From positions 124,001-188,000 of the forward strand of contig JAPYSU010000006.1 in assembly GCA_029936425.1 (NCBI GenBank): a DNA stretch of 64,000 bases, read 5' to 3'. The translations under genes and the position numbers were made by a program. Of this stretch, positions 1-7,713 are shown piece by piece. Below the pieces are notes generated by a model. The model did not search any database and had not been told where the DNA came from. It saw nothing but the letters and a program-made list of their open reading frames with translations. This stretch comes from Litorimonas sp. GTDB taxonomy: Bacteria > Pseudomonadota > Alphaproteobacteria > Caulobacterales > Maricaulaceae. Positions within the stretch are counted from its first letter, which is position 1; each line of letters begins with the position of its first letter.

Positions 1-1
1 C

Positions 2-145
2 AAAGAGGCTCTGGGGACTGATTTTGACATTCGCCGTTTCCATGACGCGGTGCTGGAAGACGGCGGCGTACCGCTGAATTTGCTCGAGAAAAAAATAGAC
101 CGTTGGATCGGACAGGAAATTCAGCGGATAGAGGCGAAGAGGTAG
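2..145 (+). CDS. C-terminal end of a DUF885 family protein (partial)
   Basis: Only the last 47 residues are inside the window; the gene enters from the left edge in frame 2 and stops at the TAG at 143-145. The tail contains DIRRFHDAVLEDGGVPL followed by a Leu/Ile-rich helix and a basic end. This matches the conserved C-terminus of DUF885 proteins, alpha-helical and often secreted or lipid-anchored, related in fold to M32-type carboxypeptidases. In that family the DxRxFHDxVL segment lies just before the C-terminus. The reaction is unknown. It converges tail to tail with nnrD, with only two bases between the stops. The family call rests on this short stretch. Confidence 0.6.
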   Translation, partial: KEALGTDFDIRRFHDAVLEDGGVPLNLLEKKIDRWIGQEIQRIEAKR

Positions 146-147
146 GC

Positions 148-924
148 TTACTTTGCCAAGCAACTCTCAAGGGTGTGAGCAATATTCGCCACCAGATCAC
201 TCGCTGTAAAACTGTGCTCTGCGCCTTTGCCCGCTTCGCTGTGAATCCAGACAGCGGCGCAGGCGGCTTCAAATCCCGGCATGCCTTGAGCCACGAGGCC
301 TGCAACCAATCCAGCAAGGACGTCGCCTGTTCCGCCCCTCGCCAGGGCCGGGTTAGGATGGTCATGCTCAACGCTTCGCCCGTCCGGATGAGCGATAATT
401 GTCTTGGCATTTTTTGCGATGAGAATTGTGTTTGATTTTTCAGCCGCCTCCAATACGTCTGCAGTTTTTTTAGAGTCCAGCTCCGGAAACATCTTTTTAA
501 ATTCTCCGCCATGCGGCGTCAGAATGGCTTCTCCCTTAAGCGGAAATTTATCCGGCATTGGCAAAGCGGAAGAATCCAGAATGCGCGGCGCATCTTCCAT
601 CTCGTCCATCGCTTCATGATGAGAAATGGCAATGCCCCCCGGCCCGGCCAGCCACGCCGTAATCTTGGTTTCTTCAATATCCAGTTTATTTGTGACCATG
701 ATATCCGCAGGTAAAGTCATGCGGTAGATATCGTCCCTCACCTCCGCGATGACGCGCACGAGGCCCGCCCCGGATCGGAGCGCCGCTTCCGCCGCCAGCC
801 GGGTCGCCCCGGTCAGCTCCGGCGCGGCAATAATTCCGCAAAAGCCCCGGTCATATTTATGAGACTCCATCGAAGGATGTGGCAGGCTATCTTTCCAAAG
901 CTCGGGCGAATTAGATTGGGTCAT
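148..924 (-). CDS. nnrD: ADP-dependent NAD(P)H-hydrate dehydratase, stand-alone NnrD domain
   Basis: 258 residues with the ribokinase-like fold of the YjeF C-terminal domain. It dehydrates the S-form of damaged NAD(P)HX at the expense of ADP, repairing nicotinamide cofactors in the cytoplasm. Visible motifs are the ILTPHGGEF substrate/phosphate segment (about residue 135) and the ARGGTGDVLAGLVAGL anion-hole and catalytic-Asp motif (about residue 195). In E. coli this domain is fused to the NnrE epimerase; here the N-terminal epimerase half is absent and the protein begins directly with the kinase-like domain, so the epimerase must be elsewhere or missing. It is the last gene of a minus-strand group behind dauA, 111 bases downstream of it. 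Confidence 0.85.
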   Translation of the reverse strand: MTQSNSPELWKDSLPHPSMESHKYDRGFCGIIAAPELTGATRLAAEAALRSGAGLVRVIAEVRDDIYRMTLPADIMVTNKLDIEETKITAWLAGPGGIAISHHEAMDEMEDAPRILDSSALPMPDKFPLKGEAILTPHGGEFKKMFPELDSKKTADVLEAAEKSNTILIAKNAKTIIAHPDGRSVEHDHPNPALARGGTGDVLAGLVAGLVAQGMPGFEAACAAVWIHSEAGKGAEHSFTASDLVANIAHTLESCLAK

Positions 925-1035
925 GAAAGAGAAACGTCAGGGTTTAGGGGAAGGTTCCTGTTAGAACCGAGAGTGTGAATAAAGCGGTTTGGCTGTCTTT
1001 ATTGCACCTTACTCCATATAAGGCGCTAGGTTTAT

Positions 1036-2169
1036 TTAGCTTGAAGACTTGCTCCAGGGCGCCACCGCTTCCGCATGAACGCCCCATTTTGTCAAACCTT
1101 CCGGCCACTCCATTCCGGTTATCAAAGTTTCGGTTATAACGCTCATGGCCGGCGCGGTTTGCAGCCCGTAACCGCCCTGCCCCGCCAGCCAGAAAAACCC
1201 GTCCGCGTCGGGCGCAAAACCCGCAACTGGGACACGGTTCTTTGTAAATGTTCGCAGACCTGCCCAACTCTGGTCAATCCGGCGTATAGGGATATTTGTG
1301 TAGTCCTCGACTTTGGAGGCGGCCAAGGCAATATCATATTCCTCCGGCTGCGCATCTGTAGGTGCCGTTGGAACCTCATCCACGGGGCATGCAAGGAGCC
1401 GCCCGGATTCAGGGAGCATATAAAAGTCATCAACGACTGTTTTGGTGAAGGGCCAATTTCGCACGTCATGACCAGAGGGAGGATCAAAGCAAATCATGGT
1501 CCTTCGCAAGGGGTGAAGTCCAAGCGGCTTAACATCTGCGAGGCGGGCTATTTCATCACACCACGCTCCAGCAGCATTCACAATAATAGGGGCGGCGTAA
1601 CGCACGCCGGATTGGGTCGTCACGACCCAATCGCTTCCTTCTCGGGAAATTTCGACGACACGAGAGTTAGTTCTGCACGCTCCGCCATGCTCTTTGATTT
1701 GCGCGCGATATCCTTGCTGCATTGCTTCGCTGTCCAAGCGTCTTGCTGTATGATCTAAAACACCCGCAACGATATTGTCGCCGCCGCATTTCAAGACAGG
1801 AACAAGGGTTTTTATCTCGCTTTCACCGACATGTTCAATCGTCTCGGAAAACCGGCGCATATTCTGCTCAAGCGCAGACAAGGCGCCCAGCATGTCGGGG
1901 GAAGCGATAAACAAGGCCGGAGATTGGCAGGACAAGTCAGCACCTATGTGATTTTTCGTTTCTAAATAGGGGCGGCTAAAGGCTGTCATGCCGCGGACGA
2001 CGGAGTCCCCAATTCCGAAATGGTAATAAGCCGCGCTGCGGCCGCTTGAGTGATAGCCAAAGGCCTCTTCAGCTTCGAGAAGAATTGTCCGTCCATGAGG
2101 CGCCAGCCGCGCCGCCGCAGACACACCCGCAATGCCGCCGCCAATAATTAGAAAATCCACCGCATTCAT
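1036..2169 (-). CDS. dauA: FAD-dependent D-amino acid dehydrogenase, DauA (D-arginine dehydrogenase)-like
   Basis: 377 residues, the usual size for the DAO superfamily. An N-terminal GGGIAG dinucleotide motif (residues 10-15) binds FAD. It is followed by GYHSSGRSAAYY, the flavin-contacting loop of Pseudomonas D-arginine dehydrogenase. Further matches to that enzyme are VNAAGAWCDEIA, PLGLHPLRR, SWAGLRTF (substrate-carboxylate Arg) and GFFWLAGQGGYGLQT. The family oxidatively deaminates basic and hydrophobic D-amino acids to 2-oxo acids, passing electrons to an acceptor other than oxygen. The start ATG lies 18 bases after the Gfo/Idh/MocA gene, so the two are probably co-transcribed. The partner regulator and anabolic dehydrogenase (DauR, DauB) are not nearby, so the physiological substrate is uncertain. 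Confidence 0.8.
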   Translation of the reverse strand: MNAVDFLIIGGGIAGVSAAARLAPHGRTILLEAEEAFGYHSSGRSAAYYHFGIGDSVVRGMTAFSRPYLETKNHIGADLSCQSPALFIASPDMLGALSALEQNMRRFSETIEHVGESEIKTLVPVLKCGGDNIVAGVLDHTARRLDSEAMQQGYRAQIKEHGGACRTNSRVVEISREGSDWVVTTQSGVRYAAPIIVNAAGAWCDEIARLADVKPLGLHPLRRTMICFDPPSGHDVRNWPFTKTVVDDFYMLPESGRLLACPVDEVPTAPTDAQPEEYDIALAASKVEDYTNIPIRRIDQSWAGLRTFTKNRVPVAGFAPDADGFFWLAGQGGYGLQTAPAMSVITETLITGMEWPEGLTKWGVHAEAVAPWSKSSS

Positions 2170-2187
2170 ATGCGCTCCCCCGTTCCC

Positions 2188-3435
2188 TCAATTTCGCATC
2201 GTTCCATCGGGATTAAGTTTTACGGATTGCCCCCGTTTTGCGGACGCACCTATCGCTTCTATCAAACGCAGATCACGCAGGCCCATCTCGCCTGGAGTTT
2301 TTATTGTCGCTCCATTCTGCACAGCATCTGCAAGATGATCCATTTGGGCCGAAAACTGGATCGAGGGGTCACCCGGATTGAGCTTTTGTATTTTATCCGA
2401 CTCCAAGACATAATTATGTCCACCATAACCCGTAGCAGGATCCATTGTCAGTTTACCCCGATTGCCCCACACCACACCGCGATTTGAAGACCGAGTGTCA
2501 TAAGAGGTGGACAGCTCCGCCAATGCGCCGGATGGAAATCTCATCAAGGTTCCCACCATCGCCGCAATTTCTGCAAAACGTGGATCACTTTGCGGTTGGT
2601 ACATATAAGCTGATATCTCTGTTGGCATTTCGCCGCTCAGATAAAGAGCCTGTTGTAATCCATAAATGCCGTAGTCTTCTAGTGGGCCGTACCCCGCCAA
2701 CGCTTTGGCCAATCGCCAGTTTTTCTTTGGCGTTGAAGAGCCAGTGACATAATGATGGTTTGTACGGATCATTCGAATATCGCCGACCGCCTTTTGCTGC
2801 ATCAATTCCATAGCTGAAAGGTTATGCGGCTCGAAATGACAGCGATAGGCAATCATTAATTTGCGATCCGCCGCTTTGGCAGCGTCTATCATTGCCTGAC
2901 AATCTTCGCTCGATAGCGCCATGGGTTTCTCGCAAAGGACATGCTTACCCGCTGCAAAAGCACGGACGGCAAACTCCTTATGCAAACCGCTTGGCATCGC
3001 GATATAAACCGCATCAATACGGTCGTCCTGCGCTATGTCATCAAAATTGGAATAACTATAGCAGGCATCTTCCGAAATACCGTAAGCCTCACCAACCTTA
3101 AGACATTTTTCTCGATTTCCGGAAACCAGAGCTGAAATATAAGCGCGTTTACACGCGGCAAAACTCGGCATCATATTGCGCAGCGCATAGCCGCCTAATC
3201 CAATAACGGCAAAACCCAAGCTGTTTTCGGTTTTTGCAGCGGGCGGGTTAGTCGGCAAACTCACGCCGCTCGGCATAGGCTGCCCTTCGGCTGTGGGTAC
3301 GGTGGTAATAGGGTCGTAAATAGAAAGGCCGGTCTGAGCGGTCGACTCACTGCCACATGCTGAAAGTAGAGGAAGAGCGCTCCCTGCAACCAGATATTTA
3401 AAAACCTGTCGGCGCGATTGGCTATTCTGAGTCAT
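2188..3435 (-). CDS. Tat-exported Gfo/Idh/MocA family oxidoreductase, putative lipoprotein
   Basis: 415 residues. The N-terminus carries SRRQVFKYL, a twin-arginine motif, then a hydrophobic stretch ending in LPLLSAC, a good lipobox. The protein should therefore be folded with its cofactor in the cytoplasm, exported by Tat and lipid-anchored. The Rossmann domain begins at about residue 72 with GFAVIGLGGYA; the catalytic-region EKPMALSSEDC lies near residue 170. This resembles periplasmic glucose-fructose oxidoreductase, which keeps NADP tightly bound. Substrates are probably sugars or cyclitols, but the sequence does not say which. It is the first gene of a minus-strand group with dauA. Downstream HYVTGSSTPKKNWRL and PLEDYGIYG are typical of the family's second domain. 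Confidence 0.8.
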   Translation of the reverse strand: MTQNSQSRRQVFKYLVAGSALPLLSACGSESTAQTGLSIYDPITTVPTAEGQPMPSGVSLPTNPPAAKTENSLGFAVIGLGGYALRNMMPSFAACKRAYISALVSGNREKCLKVGEAYGISEDACYSYSNFDDIAQDDRIDAVYIAMPSGLHKEFAVRAFAAGKHVLCEKPMALSSEDCQAMIDAAKAADRKLMIAYRCHFEPHNLSAMELMQQKAVGDIRMIRTNHHYVTGSSTPKKNWRLAKALAGYGPLEDYGIYGLQQALYLSGEMPTEISAYMYQPQSDPRFAEIAAMVGTLMRFPSGALAELSTSYDTRSSNRGVVWGNRGKLTMDPATGYGGHNYVLESDKIQKLNPGDPSIQFSAQMDHLADAVQNGATIKTPGEMGLRDLRLIEAIGASAKRGQSVKLNPDGTMRN

Positions 3436-3583
3436 GGCAGGGCTCCTAATGTATCGTCTTTCTATTTACGAAGCTTAAGCAATCGCAGTTCCTAGAAGCG
3501 GCACAATTTCTTATAAGCCGAGGAAGAAAGCTATCTTGGAGCCTAAATCTTGCATTTATCAGTTATGCCTTTTGCATTTCTCT

Positions 3584-3979
3584 CTACCCCGTCCAGTCGA
3601 AATACCAAATCCCCAAGACAACCGCGACCGCCCCTATGACCATGACGGCACAAAGCAGACGTAAATGGTTGCGGGATGAGGTTTCAAATTGATGACTGTC
3701 CATGCGGCGAAATACCTGATGGGCCTGACGATAGGCAGACACGAAAATCAAAATCGCAATGGCGGCAAATCCTGACGCCACCAGTTTAGGAAGCCAGACT
3801 GGATCAATCTTGCCAAAGACAGCTTGGAAGCCGAGGGCCAGGCCCAGACAGGCCAGGCCGGTACGCATCCACCCCGCGAAAGTACGTTCATTCGCCATGA
3901 GCGTGCGGTCTTCGGCAAAATCCGTCCGGTCTTCGGCAAGGCCAGTCGTCCCGTTAGATTTTTCCGACGCATCCGCCAT
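3584..3979 (-). CDS. DUF202 family inner-membrane protein (YidH-like)
   Basis: 131 residues. After a charged N-terminus the diagnostic segment LMANERTFAGWMRTGLACL begins near residue 27, followed by three hydrophobic helices (about 43-60, 67-84 and 108-128). This is the DUF202/YidH family of small three-helix membrane proteins of unknown role. It starts 18 bases after the gyrB stop and has an AAAAAAGG-type ribosome binding site, so it probably sits on the gyrB transcript. That linkage looks like shared transcription and says nothing about function. Confidence 0.8.
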   Translation of the reverse strand: MADASEKSNGTTGLAEDRTDFAEDRTLMANERTFAGWMRTGLACLGLALGFQAVFGKIDPVWLPKLVASGFAAIAILIFVSAYRQAHQVFRRMDSHQFETSSRNHLRLLCAVMVIGAVAVVLGIWYFDWTG

Positions 3980-3997
3980 GTGAGACCTTTTTTCGCT

Positions 3998-6439
3998 CTA
4001 GCTATCGACCTCGGCGTCGAGGGCATTGGAGATAATAAAGTCGCGGCGCGGCTCCACTACATCCCCCATCAGCTTGGTGAAGAGATCATCCGTTGCATCG
4101 GCGGCTTCAATCTTGACCTGTAAAAGGGAGCGCGCATTTGAGTCGAGCGTTGTTTCCCAGAGCTGATCCGGATTCATTTCGCCGAGACCCTTATAGCGCT
4201 GAATCTTGAAGCCCTTCCGGCCGCCTTCAAAGATGACCTCAAGTAATTTGGCTGGACCGGAAATGGAAATCGGATCGTCCTCGCCGCGGCGGAACTGGGC
4301 GCGTCCGACATAGGTTTCCGCCAGAGCCGGAGCTAATTTATGCAAGCGGCGCGCATCAGAACTGTCACGGAAGCCGGGACGCAAAATAACCCGGTCGGTG
4401 ACGCCGCGCACGTCGCGTTCAAAAACAAGGGCGCCGTCTTCGTCATAGCGCCCGGCCCAACCGTCTTCGCCTTCATCCGCCGTAAGGTCCAGACGCGCTG
4501 CAGCACTTTCCAAAAGGTCAGGATATTCTTCCACGTCCAGCACACCTGCAATGGCGAGCTGCGCAATCGCCGAATTTGGAGCGCGGTGTTTCATCCGCGT
4601 CAACAGGCTTTGCACCTGAACGGCTTCCTTTGCGACACGTTTCAGATCCTCGCCCGATAAAACGGAGCCGTCCTCAAGAGTAAGAGTGGCGTCTTTGACG
4701 CCTGCATCAATGAGATATTCATCCAGCTGCGCTTCGTCTTTCAGATATTGTGTGCTCTTGCCGCGCTCAACCTTATAGAGCGGCGGTTGCGCAATATAGA
4801 GATAGCCGCGCTCGATCAGCTCGGGCATTTGCCGATAGAAAAAAGTCAGTAAGAGCGTACGGATATGCGCGCCGTCAACATCCGCGTCGGTCATGATAAT
4901 CACTTTGTGATACCGGATTTTTTCAATATCAAAATCCTCGCGGCCAATGCCTGTGCCGAGCGCCGTAATCATCGTGCCGATTTCCTGAGAGCCGAGCATC
5001 CGGTCAAAGCGGGCGCGTTCGACGTTCAAGATTTTACCCTTTAGAGGCAGTATCGCTTGGTTTTGACGATCGCGCGCCTGTTTGGCAGAGCCTCCGGCAG
5101 AATCCCCCTCCACAAGGAAAAGCTCGGCCTTGGAGGCGTCGCGTTCCTGACAGTCGGCGAGTTTGCCGGGGAGCGACGCAATATCGAGCGCGGATTTTCG
5201 CCGTGTCAGATCGCGGGCCTTTCGCGCGGCTTCACGGGCCGCGGCGGCTTCGGCGATTTTCTGAATGATGATTTTGGCTTCATTGGGATGTTCTTCGAAC
5301 CATTCGCCGAGCGCTTCGTTCATCGCGCTTTCGACCACAGGGCGCACTTCCGAGGACACCAATTTGTCTTTAGTCTGGGAACTGAATTTTGGATCCGGAA
5401 CTTTAACGGATAAGACGCAGGTCAGACCTTCGCGTGCATCATCACCGGAGATGGAGACTTTTTCCTTTTTCGCCGTCCCGGAACTCGCCGCATATTTATT
5501 AATGGTCCGGGTCAGCGCGCCGCGAAAACCGGCCAAATGCGTGCCGCCATCCCGCTGGGGGATGTTATTGGTGAAACAGCGAACATTTTCGTGATAGCCA
5601 TCATTCCACCACATAGCCGCTTCGACGGTAATGCCTTCGCTCTCGCGCATGACGGAAATTGGCGCCTCGAGCAGGCCGACTTTATTTGTGTCCAAATGGC
5701 GGACGAACGCTTCTATCCCGCCTTCGTAAAACAGCGGCGTCACGATATCTTCTTCGGGCCTTTCATCCGTCAGAATAATCATCACACCTGAATTGAGGAA
5801 GGCCAGTTCCCGCAGGCGGCGCTCCAGCGTCTCGCGGTCAAACTCAACCATGGTGAACGTCTCTTCGGACGGCAGAAAGCGCACCCGCGTGCCGGTCAGC
5901 ACTTTTTGCGACCCGTCGCGGCGATCATCCATTGGCGCGTCGCCGACAATCTTGAGCGGAGACACGGTCTCGCCATGGGAGAACTCCATGAAATGTTCCT
6001 TGCCGTCGCGCCAGATGGAGAGATCAAGTTTCACGGAAAGCGCGTTCACTACCGATACGCCCACGCCGTGAAGTCCGCCCGAGACCTTATAACTGTTCTG
6101 ATCAAACTTCCCGCCCGCATGGAGCTGCGTCATTATAACTTCGGCCGCTGAGACGCCTTCTTCTTCGTGAATGGCGACAGGGATTCCGCGCCCGTTATCC
6201 CGTACAGACACGGAGCCGTCCGTATGCAGCGTCACCTCAACGCGGTCAGCATGACCGGCCAGGCTCTCGTCAATGGAATTGTCCACAACCTCATAGACCA
6301 TGTGATGCAGACCGGATCCGTCATCCGTATCGCCGATATACATGCCGGGGCGTTTGCGCACAGCATCGAGGCCCTTAAGGACCTTGATCGACTCGGCACC
6401 ATATTCGGCATTTGACAGGTTTTCAGCAGGTTCGGCCAT
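3998..6439 (-). CDS. gyrB: DNA gyrase subunit B
   Basis: 813 residues from the chosen start. GyrB is the ATPase and DNA-binding subunit that, with GyrA, introduces negative supercoils. The GHKL ATPase domain shows RPGMYIGDTDDGSGLHH near residue 31 and GGLHGVGVSVVNALS (ATP lid) near residue 120. The TOPRIM domain shows LVEGDSAGGSAKQARDR and the metal site DADVDGAHIRTLLL. The C-terminal tail with RYKGLGEMNPDQLWETT completes the protein. Two ATGs are available; the second (6439) lies about 6 bases from the AGAGGG ribosome binding site, whereas the first (6445) abuts it, so the second is preferred. The gene is not beside dnaA, dnaN or recF here. A DUF202 gene follows on the same strand. Confidence 0.97.
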   Translation of the reverse strand: MAEPAENLSNAEYGAESIKVLKGLDAVRKRPGMYIGDTDDGSGLHHMVYEVVDNSIDESLAGHADRVEVTLHTDGSVSVRDNGRGIPVAIHEEEGVSAAEVIMTQLHAGGKFDQNSYKVSGGLHGVGVSVVNALSVKLDLSIWRDGKEHFMEFSHGETVSPLKIVGDAPMDDRRDGSQKVLTGTRVRFLPSEETFTMVEFDRETLERRLRELAFLNSGVMIILTDERPEEDIVTPLFYEGGIEAFVRHLDTNKVGLLEAPISVMRESEGITVEAAMWWNDGYHENVRCFTNNIPQRDGGTHLAGFRGALTRTINKYAASSGTAKKEKVSISGDDAREGLTCVLSVKVPDPKFSSQTKDKLVSSEVRPVVESAMNEALGEWFEEHPNEAKIIIQKIAEAAAAREAARKARDLTRRKSALDIASLPGKLADCQERDASKAELFLVEGDSAGGSAKQARDRQNQAILPLKGKILNVERARFDRMLGSQEIGTMITALGTGIGREDFDIEKIRYHKVIIMTDADVDGAHIRTLLLTFFYRQMPELIERGYLYIAQPPLYKVERGKSTQYLKDEAQLDEYLIDAGVKDATLTLEDGSVLSGEDLKRVAKEAVQVQSLLTRMKHRAPNSAIAQLAIAGVLDVEEYPDLLESAAARLDLTADEGEDGWAGRYDEDGALVFERDVRGVTDRVILRPGFRDSSDARRLHKLAPALAETYVGRAQFRRGEDDPISISGPAKLLEVIFEGGRKGFKIQRYKGLGEMNPDQLWETTLDSNARSLLQVKIEAADATDDLFTKLMGDVVEPRRDFIISNALDAEVDS

Positions 6440-6561
6440 ATTCATCCCTCTTCCCGTTTGAAGCGCGCGAAAATCTGCACCGAATCACGGGTTTATTCTG
6501 TTTTATATAGGGGGTTTGGACGCTAATTGGTAGGGCAGAATGGGGATTAGCCTGCAGGGAC

Positions 6562-7065
6562 TCAAGCTTGCTCTGTGGGTGTAATACTGCTGATGACATG
6601 CATTATAGTCTGCAACAGGATAAGCACGATGCTGACGCTGATTGCGCTGACAAAAATAATCAATCCAAAAGTCACATTGTATAAAACATAATACCAGACT
6701 TCCGGCACTTTCTCGAATTCCCCTATCGGAAGCGACAAGGTCAAAAGCAGTATGACCGAGCTGATAAGACCTATTGCGCTTGTCAGCCCGATAAGAGCAA
6801 CCGTGCGGTAGAGTTTGTCACTGAAATCCTTGTCGATACGCCTGACAAGACCCACCATGGTCAGCATGAGCGCCAATGTCGTGCCAGAGCTCGCCATAGT
6901 CGCGCTACCCAGATAAAGCCCGCTCTGTTGCAGATTATCGAATAGGCTCAGAACTTCGGTTTGAGAATAAATCGCCCCGTTCAGATAACGCGCCAGTAAA
7001 CCGATCAGACAGATAATGATGAAGCCTGCCATAGCGGACTTGTGTCTGAGAAAAGCTTTAAACAT
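6562..7065 (-). CDS. Hypothetical four-helix membrane protein
   Basis: 167 residues that I do not recognise. Four hydrophobic helices are visible, at about 12-32 (AMAGFIIICLIGLLARYL), 56-73, 87-112 and 123-155. Between the second and third a short charged loop (RRIDKDFSDKLYRT) should face the cytoplasm. There are no conserved motifs, no cysteines in a pattern and no signal for export. It stands alone between gyrB, on the same strand but 116 bases further on, and the divergent ybiI gene. Length and clean reading frame support a real gene; function cannot be inferred. Confidence 0.6.
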   Translation of the reverse strand: MFKAFLRHKSAMAGFIIICLIGLLARYLNGAIYSQTEVLSLFDNLQQSGLYLGSATMASSGTTLALMLTMVGLVRRIDKDFSDKLYRTVALIGLTSAIGLISSVILLLTLSLPIGEFEKVPEVWYYVLYNVTFGLIIFVSAISVSIVLILLQTIMHVISSITPTEQA

Positions 7066-7286
7066 GCTTATTGCGCTTTGGCGAAATCAAATTCGGCCCC
7101 CAGAATGAATTTTTTGTCTTTTCAAAAGAGAAAGACGTTAGCTTAGAAACACGGCATAATATGAAGTGTTCCAAAATGTGTCGATCAGCGCTGCCGTTCA
7201 ACGCCCCAGACCTGGAACAATATTCCAGTGGCGCTCATTGCTATTGATAGACTTTATAGCCCCTCACCTAATCGGGAGATCTAATT

Positions 7287-7550
7287 ATGGCAGGCGGATG
7301 GACGCGCGACGGCGCGATACAGGACCAAATCGACGACACAGTCTCTGACGCGGTAAAAGCCGCCAGAAAACGCATGCCCCAGGGCGAAAGCGCCAAGGAA
7401 TGCGTTGAATGCGGAGACGAAATCCCCAAAGCTCGAAGAGAGGCCCTGCCCGGAGTCAAAACTTGTGTGCTGTGCCAAGCCGAACGGGACGGGCAACAAA
7501 TGAGCGTGGGAATTAACCGACGTGGGAGTAAGGATAGCCAGTTACGATAG
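7287..7550 (+). CDS. ybiI: DksA/TraR-type C4 zinc-finger protein, YbiI-like
   Basis: 87 residues, end to end like E. coli YbiI. It starts MAGGWTRDGAIQDQID, continues with a helix, then has a four-cysteine zinc site, CVECG at about residue 46 and CVLC at about residue 65, and finishes NRRGSKDSQLR, the characteristic YbiI tail. The family shares the DksA zinc finger but is too short to reach the RNA polymerase secondary channel in the way DksA does; its function is unknown. CGGGAG lies 12 bases before the ATG. It is a single gene, followed by about 160 AT-rich bases before the TonB-dependent receptor. Confidence 0.85.
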   Translation: MAGGWTRDGAIQDQIDDTVSDAVKAARKRMPQGESAKECVECGDEIPKARREALPGVKTCVLCQAERDGQQMSVGINRRGSKDSQLR

Positions 7551-7713
7551 GTTAAATTAGCCAAAAAACGAGAGATACCACGCCAATTATTCACTGTTGC
7601 TTTATTGTCACAAATCTAAAGATTATTTATTCTCCATATAAATTGCCCTTTTTTTGCCCCTATTAAGGCCTCATTCTGAGCTTCTTAAAACAAATAAAAA
7701 AAGGGGAAACTTT

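Noticed and set aside
1004..1026. Hairpin with eight-pair arms (one G-U) between dauA and nnrD
   Set aside because: No U tract follows on the minus strand, so it is not a convincing terminator; it may be only an accidental or processing hairpin.
944..1487. Two minus-strand frames of over 100 codons at 944-1267 and 1143-1487
   Set aside because: They are alternate-frame shadows of the DauA-like gene.
7596..7660. Sigma70-like promoter before the TonB-dependent receptor (TTGTCA and TATAAA)
   Set aside because: The two boxes are about 28 bases apart, too far for a normal promoter; other AT-rich choices are equally good, so no call is made.
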